Shown: one piece after another, positions 24,521-34,978 of the stretch
Layout: every line of letters begins with the position of its first letter
How positions within the stretch are numbered: position 1 is the first letter of the stretch
Assembly (NCBI RefSeq): GCF_934747485.1
Contig: NZ_CAKVGN010000003.1
Location: forward strand, 21,776-85,775
DNA from: an uncultured Brachyspira sp.
GTDB taxonomy: Bacteria; Spirochaetota; Brachyspiria; Brachyspirales; Brachyspiraceae
DNA: 64,000 nucleotides
Direction: 5' to 3'
The notes under the pieces: generated by a model
Seen by the model: the letters and a program-made list of their open reading frames with translations, nothing else
Databases searched by the model: none
Told to the model about the DNA's origin: nothing
Made by a program: the position numbers and the translations under genes

Positions 24521-26554
24521 TTATTTATTATTATTTTTCTCATCTTCTTCTATAATTTCGTTTAAAGTATTAAATATTTCTGAAGTATTTTGATCGAATA
24601 TACTTTGAGTGTTTTTTTCTTTTTTATTTATATCGTAAATATGTTTTTCATTGTCTGTATATTTAAAATCTTTATTATTATTATTATTTTTTACTTTAGT
24701 TTTTTTAATTTTTGTATATATTTTATCTTTTATTTTTTGATAAATATTTTTAATAGTGCTGCTTAATTTTATGATAAATAAAGAAACTATTCCAATAAAA
24801 CATAGCACAACAAACCATTCGCCAAATCTGGTATATATTGTAATATTATCATTCAAAGCCACATTAGCAATCATATAATCAGGTTTCCAGAAAGGAAGTG
24901 TAGATATCACTTTACCGCTGCTTGATATATGACCAGTTACTCCGGAGTTTCCATTATGTACTATATCTCTTCTGTTTTCTATTGCCCTAAATACAGACAT
25001 ATAAAAGTGCTGAAGTAAAGAGTTATCGCTGTAAGACCAAGCATCTTCTGTAATAACAGCTATAGTTTGAGCTCCGTCATATGCAAACTTCCTTACAAAA
25101 TCTCCGAAAGCACTCTCATAACATATTATTCCAGAAAACCTATAACCATTTGGATGCTCGAATACTGAAATTTTATCACCTATCTCCCATCTGCTTGCTC
25201 CTGCTTTGTCAAATTGTTCATAGATAAGAGCTATAATATTTTTAAATGGAAAAGTATTTAGAAGAAACTTATTATTTTGAAAAGGATAAGCTTCTCCTCC
25301 CGGAACGAGTTTTATTTTTCTGTAATCGTCAACAATATTTCCTTGTTCATTTATAAAATTTATTCCATTATAATATTTATAAGGGTTATATGCATTTTCA
25401 TTTGTATTTTCTTCTATAATTGTTGTACCAAGCAAATGATGAGTCTGAGTATTTCTTATAGTATTATACAAAATGTAAGTATTAAAAATTGCAGGATATG
25501 TAGAATTTGAAACCATACCATATTGAAACATCTCTTCATAACGTGATAAATAATAGTTATATGAATCCATTGTTACAGATTCTGGGTATACTATTAGAGA
25601 AGGTTTTGATAATGCTGCATCGGTTGCCAATTTGCATATTCTCTTTACAGATATGGTGCTGTTTTGAGTATATCCGTCTGGCTTTTCTTCACTTTGGAAT
25701 TTCTCTGATTTTAATAAAAACCTCTCAGCAAGTCCTTGTATACCGGGGGAGTTTCTTTTATAAGGTTCTCCTGTATATATGCTGTTCCAAGGAATGTTTG
25801 GGTCAAAAGATTTTTGTATGAGAGCCATTTTAGTTTTAGGCATAGAAACTCTTTTTGCTTCTACATAATTTAGTTTTATTAGGCCGTATACCAAAATAAC
25901 AAAAAATACTGATACAGTTGCTGCAGCTGGTATAAAAATCTTTTTGTTTGATATTATTTTATTATTTTTTATACTTTCAGATTTTTCTATATATAATATT
26001 AAATAATGAGTGATAACAGCATTAGACAGATAAACTAAAAAACTTATTCCAAGCACTCCTATAGTGTCGGCTATTTGTATAAATGGTAAGAAATTCCACT
26101 GAGAATATCCTATAATACCCCAAGTAAAGCCCAAATATCCAACATTTCTCATATATTCCATAACAGTAAACACTGCAGGTACTATTAAAAATCTTATGTT
26201 AGGGAAAAGTTTTGAAAGATAACCGCTTACTATCATAGCAGGGAAATAAAATAGCAGAGTAAGTAAAAATAATATTGTAAATAAAGCTAAAAAAGAAACA
26301 GCAGCTTCTGTCTCTTTAAGCATAAATGCTGCCACCCATACAAGCAAATATCCAAAAAATACTATCACAAACAAGAAAGAAGATAGTATATAATATCTAA
26401 TCTTGTCAGCTTTATATATAATAATATTTAGAGGAAATAGAGCTATAAATGCTATGGGGAAGAAATTAAGCGGAGGAAAAGCAAAAGCTAAAAGCATTGC
26501 AGAAGATATGCTTAATATAATTATTCCGTAAGTATATGAATTACTCTTTGTCAC
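24521..26554 (-). CDS. lnt: apolipoprotein N-acyltransferase
   Basis: 677 aa. Adds the third acyl chain to lipoproteins at the inner membrane. The N-terminal half has about eight membrane segments (from IIILSISSAMLLAFAFPPLN to KIFIPAAATVSVFFVILVYG). The nitrilase-type catalytic domain follows, with Glu in VYPESVTMD, Lys in YRKIKLVPGGE and Cys in GIICYESAFGD. One more membrane helix (WFVVLCFIGIVSLFIIKL) comes before a charged C-terminal tail of about 90 residues, longer than in most Lnt proteins. The start is GTG at 26554 with GGGAA about 11 nt upstream. First gene of an operon with cheB and two lipoproteins, whose products would be Lnt substrates. Confidence 0.9.
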   Translation of the reverse strand: MTKSNSYTYGIIILSISSAMLLAFAFPPLNFFPIAFIALFPLNIIIYKADKIRYYILSSFLFVIVFFGYLLVWVAAFMLKETEAAVSFLALFTILFLLTLLFYFPAMIVSGYLSKLFPNIRFLIVPAVFTVMEYMRNVGYLGFTWGIIGYSQWNFLPFIQIADTIGVLGISFLVYLSNAVITHYLILYIEKSESIKNNKIISNKKIFIPAAATVSVFFVILVYGLIKLNYVEAKRVSMPKTKMALIQKSFDPNIPWNSIYTGEPYKRNSPGIQGLAERFLLKSEKFQSEEKPDGYTQNSTISVKRICKLATDAALSKPSLIVYPESVTMDSYNYYLSRYEEMFQYGMVSNSTYPAIFNTYILYNTIRNTQTHHLLGTTIIEENTNENAYNPYKYYNGINFINEQGNIVDDYRKIKLVPGGEAYPFQNNKFLLNTFPFKNIIALIYEQFDKAGASRWEIGDKISVFEHPNGYRFSGIICYESAFGDFVRKFAYDGAQTIAVITEDAWSYSDNSLLQHFYMSVFRAIENRRDIVHNGNSGVTGHISSSGKVISTLPFWKPDYMIANVALNDNITIYTRFGEWFVVLCFIGIVSLFIIKLSSTIKNIYQKIKDKIYTKIKKTKVKNNNNNKDFKYTDNEKHIYDINKKEKNTQSIFDQNTSEIFNTLNEIIEEDEKNNNK

Positions 26555-26638
26555 TTTTATAATTTCCCAATTTTTTTAATATCTATTATAGATTATAATG
26601 TTAAAAATATCAAAATATTTTATATGACTGAATATATT

Positions 26639-29440
26639 TTACCATTTCAAAACAAATTCAGTATAAAGCTCTCCGTCTTTAATAGATTTGGTAATCTCTA
26701 AAGAAGATTTAACGTGCGTAATAGAACCTAACAATAGAGAAGACCAAGCCATTAAAGATAACTCTAATATCTCAGGGTTTCCTGTAAAGTTTTTCATATG
26801 AGCTACTAATAATCTTTTTCTGCTTTTAATAACCTCAATTCTAACAGGGTCATGTATTTCTTTAAATATTACTTCAGCCACATAACGTAAGATGTAATAT
26901 CTAGGGACAAATAGCAATATTATATTAAAATATTTTGGTATAAGTCTGTTGTAGTGGTATTCAGCAATATCTCTTATACCGGCATTATCACCATTATAAA
27001 ACAAATCACATACAAGTTTATGAGGGTTGTGGAAACCAGCCATAAAAGGATACCATTCTCTTACAGATATATCATTTTTAAATATTAATGAAGAAGCAGG
27101 CTCCATAGCAGTAAGCCATTTCTGATAACCCTCTTCGCCAAACTTTTCTCTTACAAAGTCTTTTAATATTATTAAAGATATTCCTCTTACCCTTTGTGTT
27201 GTTGTTGCTGAAGAAGCTTTAGTATTTATCTTATATTTTGATATTTCATTATCTAAATCTGTTAGTATTTTATTATTATCATTAGCAAATTTGTTCATTG
27301 TATTTGCATAACTTGAAAGTTCATTAGAATTAGAATATATTTTATCTATGTTTTCATATATGGCATCTGATGTAGTTCTAAGCTTAGTCATAGATTTAGA
27401 AGCACTAACAGATAAAGTATTTAAAGTGTTAATATTATTTTTTATGTCTCCCAATTTGCTTGCTACATTTATATATTGTTTTTTAATATTATCACTTGAA
27501 TTAGATATATTAGTAATTGAATTAACTATTTCATTAATAGCTTTTAATTGTTCAACAGAAGAGTTGTGTACGCTTCCCATTATTTCTGTAACTTCTTGTA
27601 CATCTCTAGCCAACATATCAAATTGTGCTGTAGATTCTGTTAAATCATTAGTTGTTACTATGATTTTTTCTTCTATTGTTTGTAATACTTTATTGGCATT
27701 ATCAGCTTGTTCGTTTGAAACTTCTGATAACTTTCTTATCTCCTCAGCAACTACCGCAAAACCAGAACTGTATTTACCAGCATGAGCTGCTTCTATAGCG
27801 GCATTCATAGCAAGTAAGTTTGTTTGATGTGCTATGTTTCTTATAGAACTTACGAAATTCGATATAAAGCCTAAAGCATTTCTCAAATCGCTTGTAGCTG
27901 TTGATGTGGCTTGCATTTTTTCTTTACTTTTCATGGAAGCTATATGCAAGTCTTTTGTTTTATTTGAAGCATTGAATATGATATTATCTATACCCTCTAT
28001 AGTTTTAGACATTTGTTCGACAGACACAGATATTTGTTCTATACTATCACCCTCTTTTATTATTTTTTCTTGAAGTTCTTTAGTATCTCTGTCTATTTCA
28101 TCTATATTATTAGAGTTAATATCTATATATTCCAATATATTTTTATTACTGTTTTCTACTATCTCTAAATTATTTAATTCTTCATGAATATTAGTTTTTA
28201 TATTTTCTATAGATTCATTTATATTGTGTATTATGTCTGCATTTGAAGATATTTGATTTGTAAATCTATCACTTTGTTTTTTAGATATAGATATAATTTT
28301 TTTTACATTTGCTATAGTAGCCTGAAAATTATTATTTAGTATTCCCATCCATCTTGTAATTTCAGATACTTCATCGCCTCCGGAAAGCTCTGGTATGTCA
28401 ACAGATAAATCTTTATTATTAATAGAATCGCCTACTATATCAGAAATTCTAGTTAATGATGAGAATATCAATTTTATGAAAAATCCTATTATGATAGCAG
28501 ATATAACAAATACCATAATAATAGTATAAACTATAGACCTATTCATATAACTTATCTGCGAATCATAATAAGCATTTGGAATCATCATAACAACATTTAA
28601 AACATCAGATATGCTTTTTATATAAACTCTATAATCTTTATCATATATGTTTATGTTTTCTGTTACTATTTCATCTTTAGCTAAATTTGAATTAAATAAC
28701 TGATAATAAACAGGATAAATTATATCAAGCTTGCTTTTGTTTAATCTATTGTCTTTAGAGTTAATAATAGTTAAATCTTCTTTATTAATAACTAAAAGTT
28801 CAGATGAATTTATATTAAATATATTTTTTATTTCGCTGCTGTTTGTATAGTCAAATAATACAGCCACATTTGCAACACCGATGGTAGTACCATTTTCAAC
28901 AATAGTTTTGGATATATTTAGCATAGTTCTATTATACATAGAAGATAAAAAAGTCTTATAATACACATCAGTAGGAGAGTATGTATTTAAATTACTCCAT
29001 ATTCCATTTATATCATTAGTTATAATTATAAAATTTGTAGTTTTTGTATCTATATTGTATGATTTAGGAAGTTCATTAAACTCCAAAGTATAATTTGGTA
29101 TAAATAAAATACTTAGAGTTCTATTAATATATGGGTTTGATTCATTAATATTTTCCATTAAAAAGTTGGAGGCATTATCGTTTAGATATGTATCACTTCT
29201 TTTGTCTGGTGTATTAAAAATTAGTGCAGATTTGTAGGCTAATTTATTTGCTTCTTCTCTTGAGGCATAGAATCTATTTTCAAAATCATTAGCTATAATT
29301 TTGAAGCTATTATTCATATTATCATCTATTACTTTATAGAAAGTTTCTATATTTAAATTGCTGCTTAAGAAATTAGAACTAATAGCGATAAAAGCCATTA
29401 CAGCAAATATCATTAAAGTGATACGAAGTCTTATACTCAT
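26639..29440 (-). CDS. methyl-accepting chemotaxis protein with extra C-terminal domain
   Basis: 933 aa. Membrane helix 1 (residues 8-26), a periplasmic Cache-like sensor (27-300, with AVLFDYTNSSEI and YRVYIKSIS), membrane helix 2 (304-328), a HAMP-like linker (330-380), and a long signalling coiled coil whose hairpin tip at about 537-573 reads IAHQTNLLAMNAAIEAAHAG and then GFAVVAEEIRKLSE, the CheA/CheW-contact region. After residue 752 is an unexpected helical domain of about 180 aa: ISLIILKDFVREKFGEEGYQ onward, ending in a strand pair DGELYTEFVLKW. It resembles by eye the helical signalling domains of the DUF2378/TIGR02265, V4R and heme-NO-binding group, but this is not established. The cognate ligand is unknown. 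Upstream lies flgK with its own terminator. Confidence 0.9.
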   Translation of the reverse strand: MSIRLRITLMIFAVMAFIAISSNFLSSNLNIETFYKVIDDNMNNSFKIIANDFENRFYASREEANKLAYKSALIFNTPDKRSDTYLNDNASNFLMENINESNPYINRTLSILFIPNYTLEFNELPKSYNIDTKTTNFIIITNDINGIWSNLNTYSPTDVYYKTFLSSMYNRTMLNISKTIVENGTTIGVANVAVLFDYTNSSEIKNIFNINSSELLVINKEDLTIINSKDNRLNKSKLDIIYPVYYQLFNSNLAKDEIVTENINIYDKDYRVYIKSISDVLNVVMMIPNAYYDSQISYMNRSIVYTIIMVFVISAIIIGFFIKLIFSSLTRISDIVGDSINNKDLSVDIPELSGGDEVSEITRWMGILNNNFQATIANVKKIISISKKQSDRFTNQISSNADIIHNINESIENIKTNIHEELNNLEIVENSNKNILEYIDINSNNIDEIDRDTKELQEKIIKEGDSIEQISVSVEQMSKTIEGIDNIIFNASNKTKDLHIASMKSKEKMQATSTATSDLRNALGFISNFVSSIRNIAHQTNLLAMNAAIEAAHAGKYSSGFAVVAEEIRKLSEVSNEQADNANKVLQTIEEKIIVTTNDLTESTAQFDMLARDVQEVTEIMGSVHNSSVEQLKAINEIVNSITNISNSSDNIKKQYINVASKLGDIKNNINTLNTLSVSASKSMTKLRTTSDAIYENIDKIYSNSNELSSYANTMNKFANDNNKILTDLDNEISKYKINTKASSATTTQRVRGISLIILKDFVREKFGEEGYQKWLTAMEPASSLIFKNDISVREWYPFMAGFHNPHKLVCDLFYNGDNAGIRDIAEYHYNRLIPKYFNIILLFVPRYYILRYVAEVIFKEIHDPVRIEVIKSRKRLLVAHMKNFTGNPEILELSLMAWSSLLLGSITHVKSSLEITKSIKDGELYTEFVLKW

Positions 29441-29537
29441 TTAAAAAAGCTCCTACTATATTACTATTAATGTCGGAATAACTAAGTATATTTTTTAGTG
29501 CATTATATAGTATTTAATTATACAATACTTAAATTAA

Positions 29538-29572
29538 AAAAGCGATATCTATAAAAATAGATACCGCTTTAG
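29538..29572 (-). terminator. intrinsic terminator of flgK
   Basis: In the minus-strand transcript, AAAGCGGTATCTA pairs with TAGATATCGCTTT, followed by a T run. Confidence 0.85.
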
Positions 29573-29595
29573 TTGTTATATGATGAAAAGAATAA

Positions 29596-31509
29596 TTATA
29601 CTCCCATTCTGTTTATAACCACATCAAGAAGCTGGTCCATAACACTGACAACCCTCGCAGAAGCATTATATCCATGCTGATACATTGCCATCTGTGCTAC
29701 TTCTTCGTCTAAGTTAACTCCTGAAACAGACTGTCTTAATTTCTCAAGATATTCCATAACAATAGTTTGTTTTTCACTTTCGGAATTTGCTGTTTCAGTT
29801 CTTGAAGCTATTTGAGAAATACTTCCTGTGTAGAAATCATTAAATGTAGATTTACTTTCAACCATTATTTCTTTATTTTTCAAATTAGCTATAGCCAAAG
29901 CATTAGAACCATCGCCAATACCATTCCATTTATCGTTAAAACCATTACCGGTAGTATCTATACCTTTTGAAGCTGCTATGTAATTAATATCGTTTCTTAT
30001 TATATCATTAACACTAATTGCAGCAGCAGGGTGTTTTTCTGGTGTTACAGTAAAGTTTCTAAAATCTCCAGCTAATTGATTAACCTGATTTGTAGCCTGC
30101 CAATTATAAGCACCATTAGCTCCAGACTGATTCAACAAACCAGATATGCCAACCAAAAAGTCTCCGGAATCTTCTATATGCTTAATAAAATATGAAGGCT
30201 TAACATAATCATCAAAACCCTTAGCCTTTAATACGAGTCTGTTTTTATCATCTAAATATGCTGATACATTAGCATCGCTTGAGTTTATTTTGTCTATCAA
30301 GTCTTTTACTTTCATTTGAGCAGTATAATCTATAGCAACATCAGCACCCTCTCTTGTTTTGCTTCCAAACACCAATGTTCCGCTGCTTCCTATGCTGGCA
30401 TTAATATCAACACTATTTACACCGCTCACCTTAAACATTATAGTAGAATCTTCAGTACCGTCATTGTTTAAATCATAGTTTCCTATTACAGAAGGAGTTT
30501 TCTTAGTCATAGTAAAGAAATCAATTCCTGTTTCTTGATTCAAACCGAAACCGCTTCTATGTATTTCGTTTACACTGTCAGCCAAATTTACAGCTAAAGT
30601 ATCTAAATCATTTATAGCATCAACAGTATCTATATCCCTAAGTTCTAATAAAGCCTTTAATTCTCCGCCCTGCAAATTAAGCTGTACATGGTCATTCTCC
30701 CAATAAACATCAAACATTCCATCATTAGCGGCACTTCTCTCTAAAGTTAATTTATTTACTACATTTCCTTGTATTAATGAACGGCTTCCTATATAAATCA
30801 TTGTCTCATCAGGGTCAATGGATTTTATATCAACATTAGCCAAAGAAGATAATTCATCTAATAATAAATCTCTTTTATCTAATAAATCATTAGGGCTTTG
30901 ACCCAATGCTTCTTGTTTTACTATGGCAGTGTTTAAACTTCTAATAGAGTTAGCTATATCATTAATTCTATTAACTTTATTTTCTACAAGAGAGTTTAAG
31001 TTGTTTCTCATTGAGTCCATTTGATTATACATCTGATTAAATGAATTATTTACCCTATCAGCTCTCTCTACCAAAGTCATTCTTGTTCCTCTCTCAGCAG
31101 GGTTAATACTCATCTCCTGCCAAGCGTCCCAAAATGCATCTAAGTCATTTCTTAAATTATATTCACCGGGCTCATTATATATAGCCTCTAATTGCTGCAA
31201 ATAGTTATTTTTTGTCTTCCAATATCCATCGCTTCCAAGTTCAACCATTATTTTTGAATCTATAAACTCATCTCTTAATCTTTCTATTGTAGTTATTTCA
31301 GCACCTTGACCTATTTGTCCTGCACGCTCTGCTCTGTTTAAACTTGGTTCTTCGAGAGGCTTGTCAAATGTACGCATTACCACTCTTTGTCTGCTGTATC
31401 CTTTAGTGGCTACATTATTTATATTATGTCCTGTTACTTCTAAAGCTGTTTTGAAGTTTTGAAGGGATCTTTTTCCTAATTCTATACCAAAAAATGAGCT
31501 TGTTGACAT
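29596..31509 (-). CDS. flgK: flagellar hook-associated protein 1
   Basis: 637 aa. Joins the hook to the flagellin filament, here in the periplasmic flagellum. The N-terminal rod/hook motif is typical: FGIELGKRSLQNFKTALEVT, then GHNINNVATKGYSRQRV. The C-terminal coiled region, YLEKLRQSVSGVNLDEEVAQ then MAMYQHGYNASARVVSVMD, is the family's signature. The central region is variable. AAGGAG stands before the ATG. No flgL or flgN is adjacent; the gene appears monocistronic, with a terminator downstream. Confidence 0.93.
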   Translation of the reverse strand: MSTSSFFGIELGKRSLQNFKTALEVTGHNINNVATKGYSRQRVVMRTFDKPLEEPSLNRAERAGQIGQGAEITTIERLRDEFIDSKIMVELGSDGYWKTKNNYLQQLEAIYNEPGEYNLRNDLDAFWDAWQEMSINPAERGTRMTLVERADRVNNSFNQMYNQMDSMRNNLNSLVENKVNRINDIANSIRSLNTAIVKQEALGQSPNDLLDKRDLLLDELSSLANVDIKSIDPDETMIYIGSRSLIQGNVVNKLTLERSAANDGMFDVYWENDHVQLNLQGGELKALLELRDIDTVDAINDLDTLAVNLADSVNEIHRSGFGLNQETGIDFFTMTKKTPSVIGNYDLNNDGTEDSTIMFKVSGVNSVDINASIGSSGTLVFGSKTREGADVAIDYTAQMKVKDLIDKINSSDANVSAYLDDKNRLVLKAKGFDDYVKPSYFIKHIEDSGDFLVGISGLLNQSGANGAYNWQATNQVNQLAGDFRNFTVTPEKHPAAAISVNDIIRNDINYIAASKGIDTTGNGFNDKWNGIGDGSNALAIANLKNKEIMVESKSTFNDFYTGSISQIASRTETANSESEKQTIVMEYLEKLRQSVSGVNLDEEVAQMAMYQHGYNASARVVSVMDQLLDVVINRMGV

Positions 31510-31602
31510 TATTATGCTCCTTAAAAAATAGTTTACTGCTTGTTATTATATTTATCGTATTTATAAAAAAATTTATTACATTTTTTTTATCATTATTGTA
31601 AC

Positions 31603-31641
31603 AAAAGGTAACATAATAAATATACATTATGTTACCTTTGT
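31603..31641 (-). terminator. terminator of the leucine-rich-repeat lipoprotein gene
   Basis: A perfect 14-bp inverted repeat, AAAGGTAACATAAT and its complement, with an 8-nt loop, then TTTTGTT in the minus-strand transcript. It lies between the upstream gene's stop and flgK. Confidence 0.7.
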
Positions 31642-31733
31642 GGCTGTTGAAATGTTTCAAATAGAATATTCTAATAAAAGAGCATTTTTAGTAAGTCAAA
31701 TATTGAATTTTTATTTTTAAAGCTAATCTTTTA

Positions 31734-32762
31734 TTATAATTCAACTATGTTTACAGATTGTTCTATGCCATACTTACCTTTTAATTGTTCGTATTGTGAT
31801 TTACTTCCTTTTGGCACATAAATAGTTTTTATAACTGTACCGATAAAGGCATTTTCTCCTATAATTGGAGGATTAGCTGATAAAAATGTAATATTATCCA
31901 ATGAGCGGCAAGAATCAAATGCTCTTCTTTTTATTTCTTTAACATTTGAAGGTATCGTTATATTTTGCAATGAATGACAACTTGAAAAAAGATTTTCTTC
32001 TAATACTTTCATATTATCAGATAATTTAATTGTCTTTAATTTAGCACAGTTTTCAAAAGCTCTTGCTCCAATATCTGTAACAGAATTAGGTATTGTTAAA
32101 TTTTCAAGGGCACATATAGGAAAAGTAAAGTATCCTATTTTTTTCAAAGTATTTGGAAAATTTAATGTTTTGAATTTACAAGCATAAAAAGCCCCGTCTT
32201 CTATTGATACTAAATTTGAAGGAATATTTATATATTCAAGTTTTGAACAAGTAACAGCGTCTTTTCCTATCACTGTTATATCATCTGGAATAATAATTTT
32301 TACTATATTGTCATTATAATTTTGAGAACCTCCTACTATATTATCTGGAAGTTTTTTATCTTTAAAATTTACATATTCAAGAGATACTATAACCTTATTT
32401 AATTTTAGATATCTTATCATTCCTGCTATTGTAGTTCCGTATTTCATACCATCATATGTTTTTTTACAATTACCTCTAAATATTACTTTGTTTTCACCAT
32501 TGTGATCTTGAGCATATTTTTTTATTGCTTCTTCTATATTTTCTTTAGTAGCAGTATTAATATCTATTGCATATTTTGCTATTTCTGCCGGCAGTATAAT
32601 TTCCATATCTTTTTTTTCTTTTTCTTCTTCAGTAGTATTGTTATCATTGTTTTCGCCTGCGTTGCCTGAGTTATTGTTATCTTGTGAAGTGCTGGCATTT
32701 GTAGAATTATTTTTGCATGAGAGTAGCATTAAAACTGTAATTAAAATAAGTATTTTTTTCAT
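31734..32762 (-). CDS. BspA-type leucine-rich-repeat lipoprotein
   Basis: 342 aa. Signal peptide II with lipobox LLSC, then an Asn/Ser/Glu-rich low-complexity linker of about 35 residues. The rest is about six to seven LRR_5 (Treponema pallidum/BspA-type) repeats, such as LVSIEDGAFYACKFKTLNFP and VTDIGARAFENCAKLKTIKL. These proteins are typically surface-exposed and bind host or extracellular proteins. Two in-frame ATGs lie 6 nt apart. AGAGG is 3 nt from the first and 9 nt from the second, so the second (32762) is favoured. Followed by a terminator. Confidence 0.88.
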   Translation of the reverse strand: MKKILILITVLMLLSCKNNSTNASTSQDNNNSGNAGENNDNNTTEEEKEKKDMEIILPAEIAKYAIDINTATKENIEEAIKKYAQDHNGENKVIFRGNCKKTYDGMKYGTTIAGMIRYLKLNKVIVSLEYVNFKDKKLPDNIVGGSQNYNDNIVKIIIPDDITVIGKDAVTCSKLEYINIPSNLVSIEDGAFYACKFKTLNFPNTLKKIGYFTFPICALENLTIPNSVTDIGARAFENCAKLKTIKLSDNMKVLEENLFSSCHSLQNITIPSNVKEIKRRAFDSCRSLDNITFLSANPPIIGENAFIGTVIKTIYVPKGSKSQYEQLKGKYGIEQSVNIVEL

Positions 32763-33006
32763 TTTCATAAACCTCTTAATATTGTTGTTTTCTATATATT
32801 TGTATTTATTGTTGTATATGAGTATATTTTTATAATATCTTTTTTAAGAGATATCATTTATATATAAAAGGTCAAATTTATTACATAAAAATTAATAATA
32901 TTTTTTAAAAATGTTACCGGAAACTACATAAAAAAATCTTTTATGTATGTAAAAATGATATATTATTACATGTAGTAACAATAAGTTTTTTAATATGCAA
33001 AAAAAT

Positions 33007-33032
33007 GAGAGGCCAGAACAGCCTCCCATATA
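33007..33032 (-). terminator. terminator of the CoA-disulfide-reductase-like gene
   Basis: GGGAGGC pairs with GGCCTC around TGTTCT, with a T run in the minus-strand transcript. Confidence 0.7.
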
Positions 33033-33047
33033 CAACAATATAAGAAG

Positions 33048-34742
33048 TTATGCAAAATATTTGGTTAGTATCGGTTTTCTGTTATAGAATTTATCATTGT
33101 AGTATTCATACTGTGATAAACCTATGAATCCACCAGAAACATTAACAACATTGGTGAATCCTAAATTTGTTAATATTCTACAAGCTGTATAACTAGTTAA
33201 TCCAGTTTTACATGTAATATAAACAGGTCTGTCTTTAGGTACTTCGTCAAATCTGCTTCTCAAAGCACCAAGAGGTATATTAACAGCTTTTTCCAAATGA
33301 CCAGCTTCAAAATCTTCTTTAAGTCTTACATCCAAGAAATAAGCCTCAGGGTCTTTTTCTAAAATATTTCTTACATCACTATAATGTACTTGCTTGAAAT
33401 CACAATTCATGAGGTTAGAAGCAACATAACCAGCAAAGTTCACAACATCTTTAGCAGTACCAAAAGAAGGAGCATAACATAATTCTAAATCTTTCAAATC
33501 ATAAATAGTACCGCCGAATTTTATCAATGTAGCAATAACATCTATTCTCTTATCAACATTTCCTCTTCCAATAGCCTGAGCTCCCAATACCTTACCAGTA
33601 GGCACTTCATATATTAATTTGAAATGTAGAAGTTTAGCATTAGGCATAATAGAAACGCTATCAAAAGGTATAATGTCTACAGTGTCATAATTAATATTTA
33701 GATTCATAGCTTTAATATATCCTTCAGAAAGCCCAGTAGAAGCACCATTATATCTAAATACTTTAATTACAGAAGAGCCGATATATCCTCTGTTGTCAAC
33801 AGTTCTTCCGTTTATATGGTCAGCCACAGCACGTGCTTGTTTTTGAGCAGGACCAGCTAAAGCAAGTCTGTAATAATCTTGACATAAAGCTCCGTAAATC
33901 TCTATAACGTCTCCTATAGCATAAATATCTTTGTCATTAGTTCTATAATTAGCATCAACTTTAATAGACTTAGTTTTACCAAGCTCAATACCCGCCTTAA
34001 CAGCAATATCAGTTTCAGGAGCAACACCTATAGCAAGTATAACAGCATCAGCCTCTATCTTTTTACCAGAAGCAAGCACAACAGTATTCTCTTCAAAACT
34101 CTCAACCTTGTCTTCTACTATTAAATTAACACCATTATCTATAAGCTCTCTATGAAGAATTTGAACCATATCATAATCGAAAGGCTTCATAATTTGAGGC
34201 AAAGCTTCTATAATAGTTACATCATGACCAGCTTCTTTGATATTTTCAGCCATTTCTATACCAATAAAACCGCCTCCAATAACCGCAACCTTAGCATTTT
34301 TCTTACCGCCTAAAAAAGAATGTATCTTAGCTATATCAACAACATTTCTAACAGTGAAAATGTTAACTTTTTCAATTCCTTTAATCGGAGGAACTATAGG
34401 CTTAGCACCCATAGATAATATAAGTTTATCGTAGCTCTCTTTATATTCTTTACCCTCGCTTATCACCGTAACTTCTTTTTTCTCTCTGTCTATCGCTATA
34501 ACCTCGCTATTAACTCTTGCATCTACGTTAAACTGCTTCAAAAACTTTTCGGGAGACATTAAAAGTAAAGTTTCCTCACTCGGTATGAGGCCTCCGACAT
34601 AATAAGGAAGAGAACAGTTGGAAAAAGAAACATGAGGACCTTTTTCAAATAATATAATCTTATCTTCTTCGTTTAATCTTCTAAGTCTTGCAGCTGCAGA
34701 AGCTCCTCCAGCTACTCCTCCAACTATTAGTATTTTTTTCAT
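33048..34742 (-). CDS. CoA-disulfide reductase / NADH oxidase-like flavoprotein with C-terminal rhodanese domain
   Basis: 564 aa. FAD/NAD(P)H-dependent disulfide reductase fused to a sulfur-carrier domain, as in CoADR-RHD proteins. FAD-binding GGVAGGASAAARLRR is N-terminal. The active-site Cys43 in SFSNCSLPYY matches the single-cysteine CoADR class, and the NAD(P) loop is VIGGGFIGIEMAEN. After the dimerisation domain comes rhodanese (about 460-545), with Cys in YITCKTGLTSY. Likely roles are reducing CoA disulfide, persulfides or polysulfide, or consuming oxygen; the true substrate is not decided by sequence. GGGAG stands 8 nt before the ATG at 34742; the upstream in-frame start at 34757 lies within that site and is rejected. 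Confidence 0.88.
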   Translation of the reverse strand: MKKILIVGGVAGGASAAARLRRLNEEDKIILFEKGPHVSFSNCSLPYYVGGLIPSEETLLLMSPEKFLKQFNVDARVNSEVIAIDREKKEVTVISEGKEYKESYDKLILSMGAKPIVPPIKGIEKVNIFTVRNVVDIAKIHSFLGGKKNAKVAVIGGGFIGIEMAENIKEAGHDVTIIEALPQIMKPFDYDMVQILHRELIDNGVNLIVEDKVESFEENTVVLASGKKIEADAVILAIGVAPETDIAVKAGIELGKTKSIKVDANYRTNDKDIYAIGDVIEIYGALCQDYYRLALAGPAQKQARAVADHINGRTVDNRGYIGSSVIKVFRYNGASTGLSEGYIKAMNLNINYDTVDIIPFDSVSIMPNAKLLHFKLIYEVPTGKVLGAQAIGRGNVDKRIDVIATLIKFGGTIYDLKDLELCYAPSFGTAKDVVNFAGYVASNLMNCDFKQVHYSDVRNILEKDPEAYFLDVRLKEDFEAGHLEKAVNIPLGALRSRFDEVPKDRPVYITCKTGLTSYTACRILTNLGFTNVVNVSGGFIGLSQYEYYNDKFYNRKPILTKYFA

Positions 34743-34978
34743 GAAATAATCTCCCATTTTTATTTTTTATATGTACATAGTATAGGTATATTATAATTAA
34801 AGTCAAATTTATTTTGCATTTTTTTAAAATTTTTTAACAAAAAATATTTTTATTAAAAGGGTTTATGGGTATTATAATAGGTATTAATAATGTTTTATTG
34901 ACTAACATTATGTTTTAATATGTGAATTGTTGTATAATAAAAATATATAAAAATATTTTGTTATCGTAAATAGTAATG

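Noticed and set aside
31424..31660. 78-residue minus-strand frame at the flgK start
   Set aside because: It overlaps the flgK start in another frame and includes the terminator hairpin at 31603-31641.
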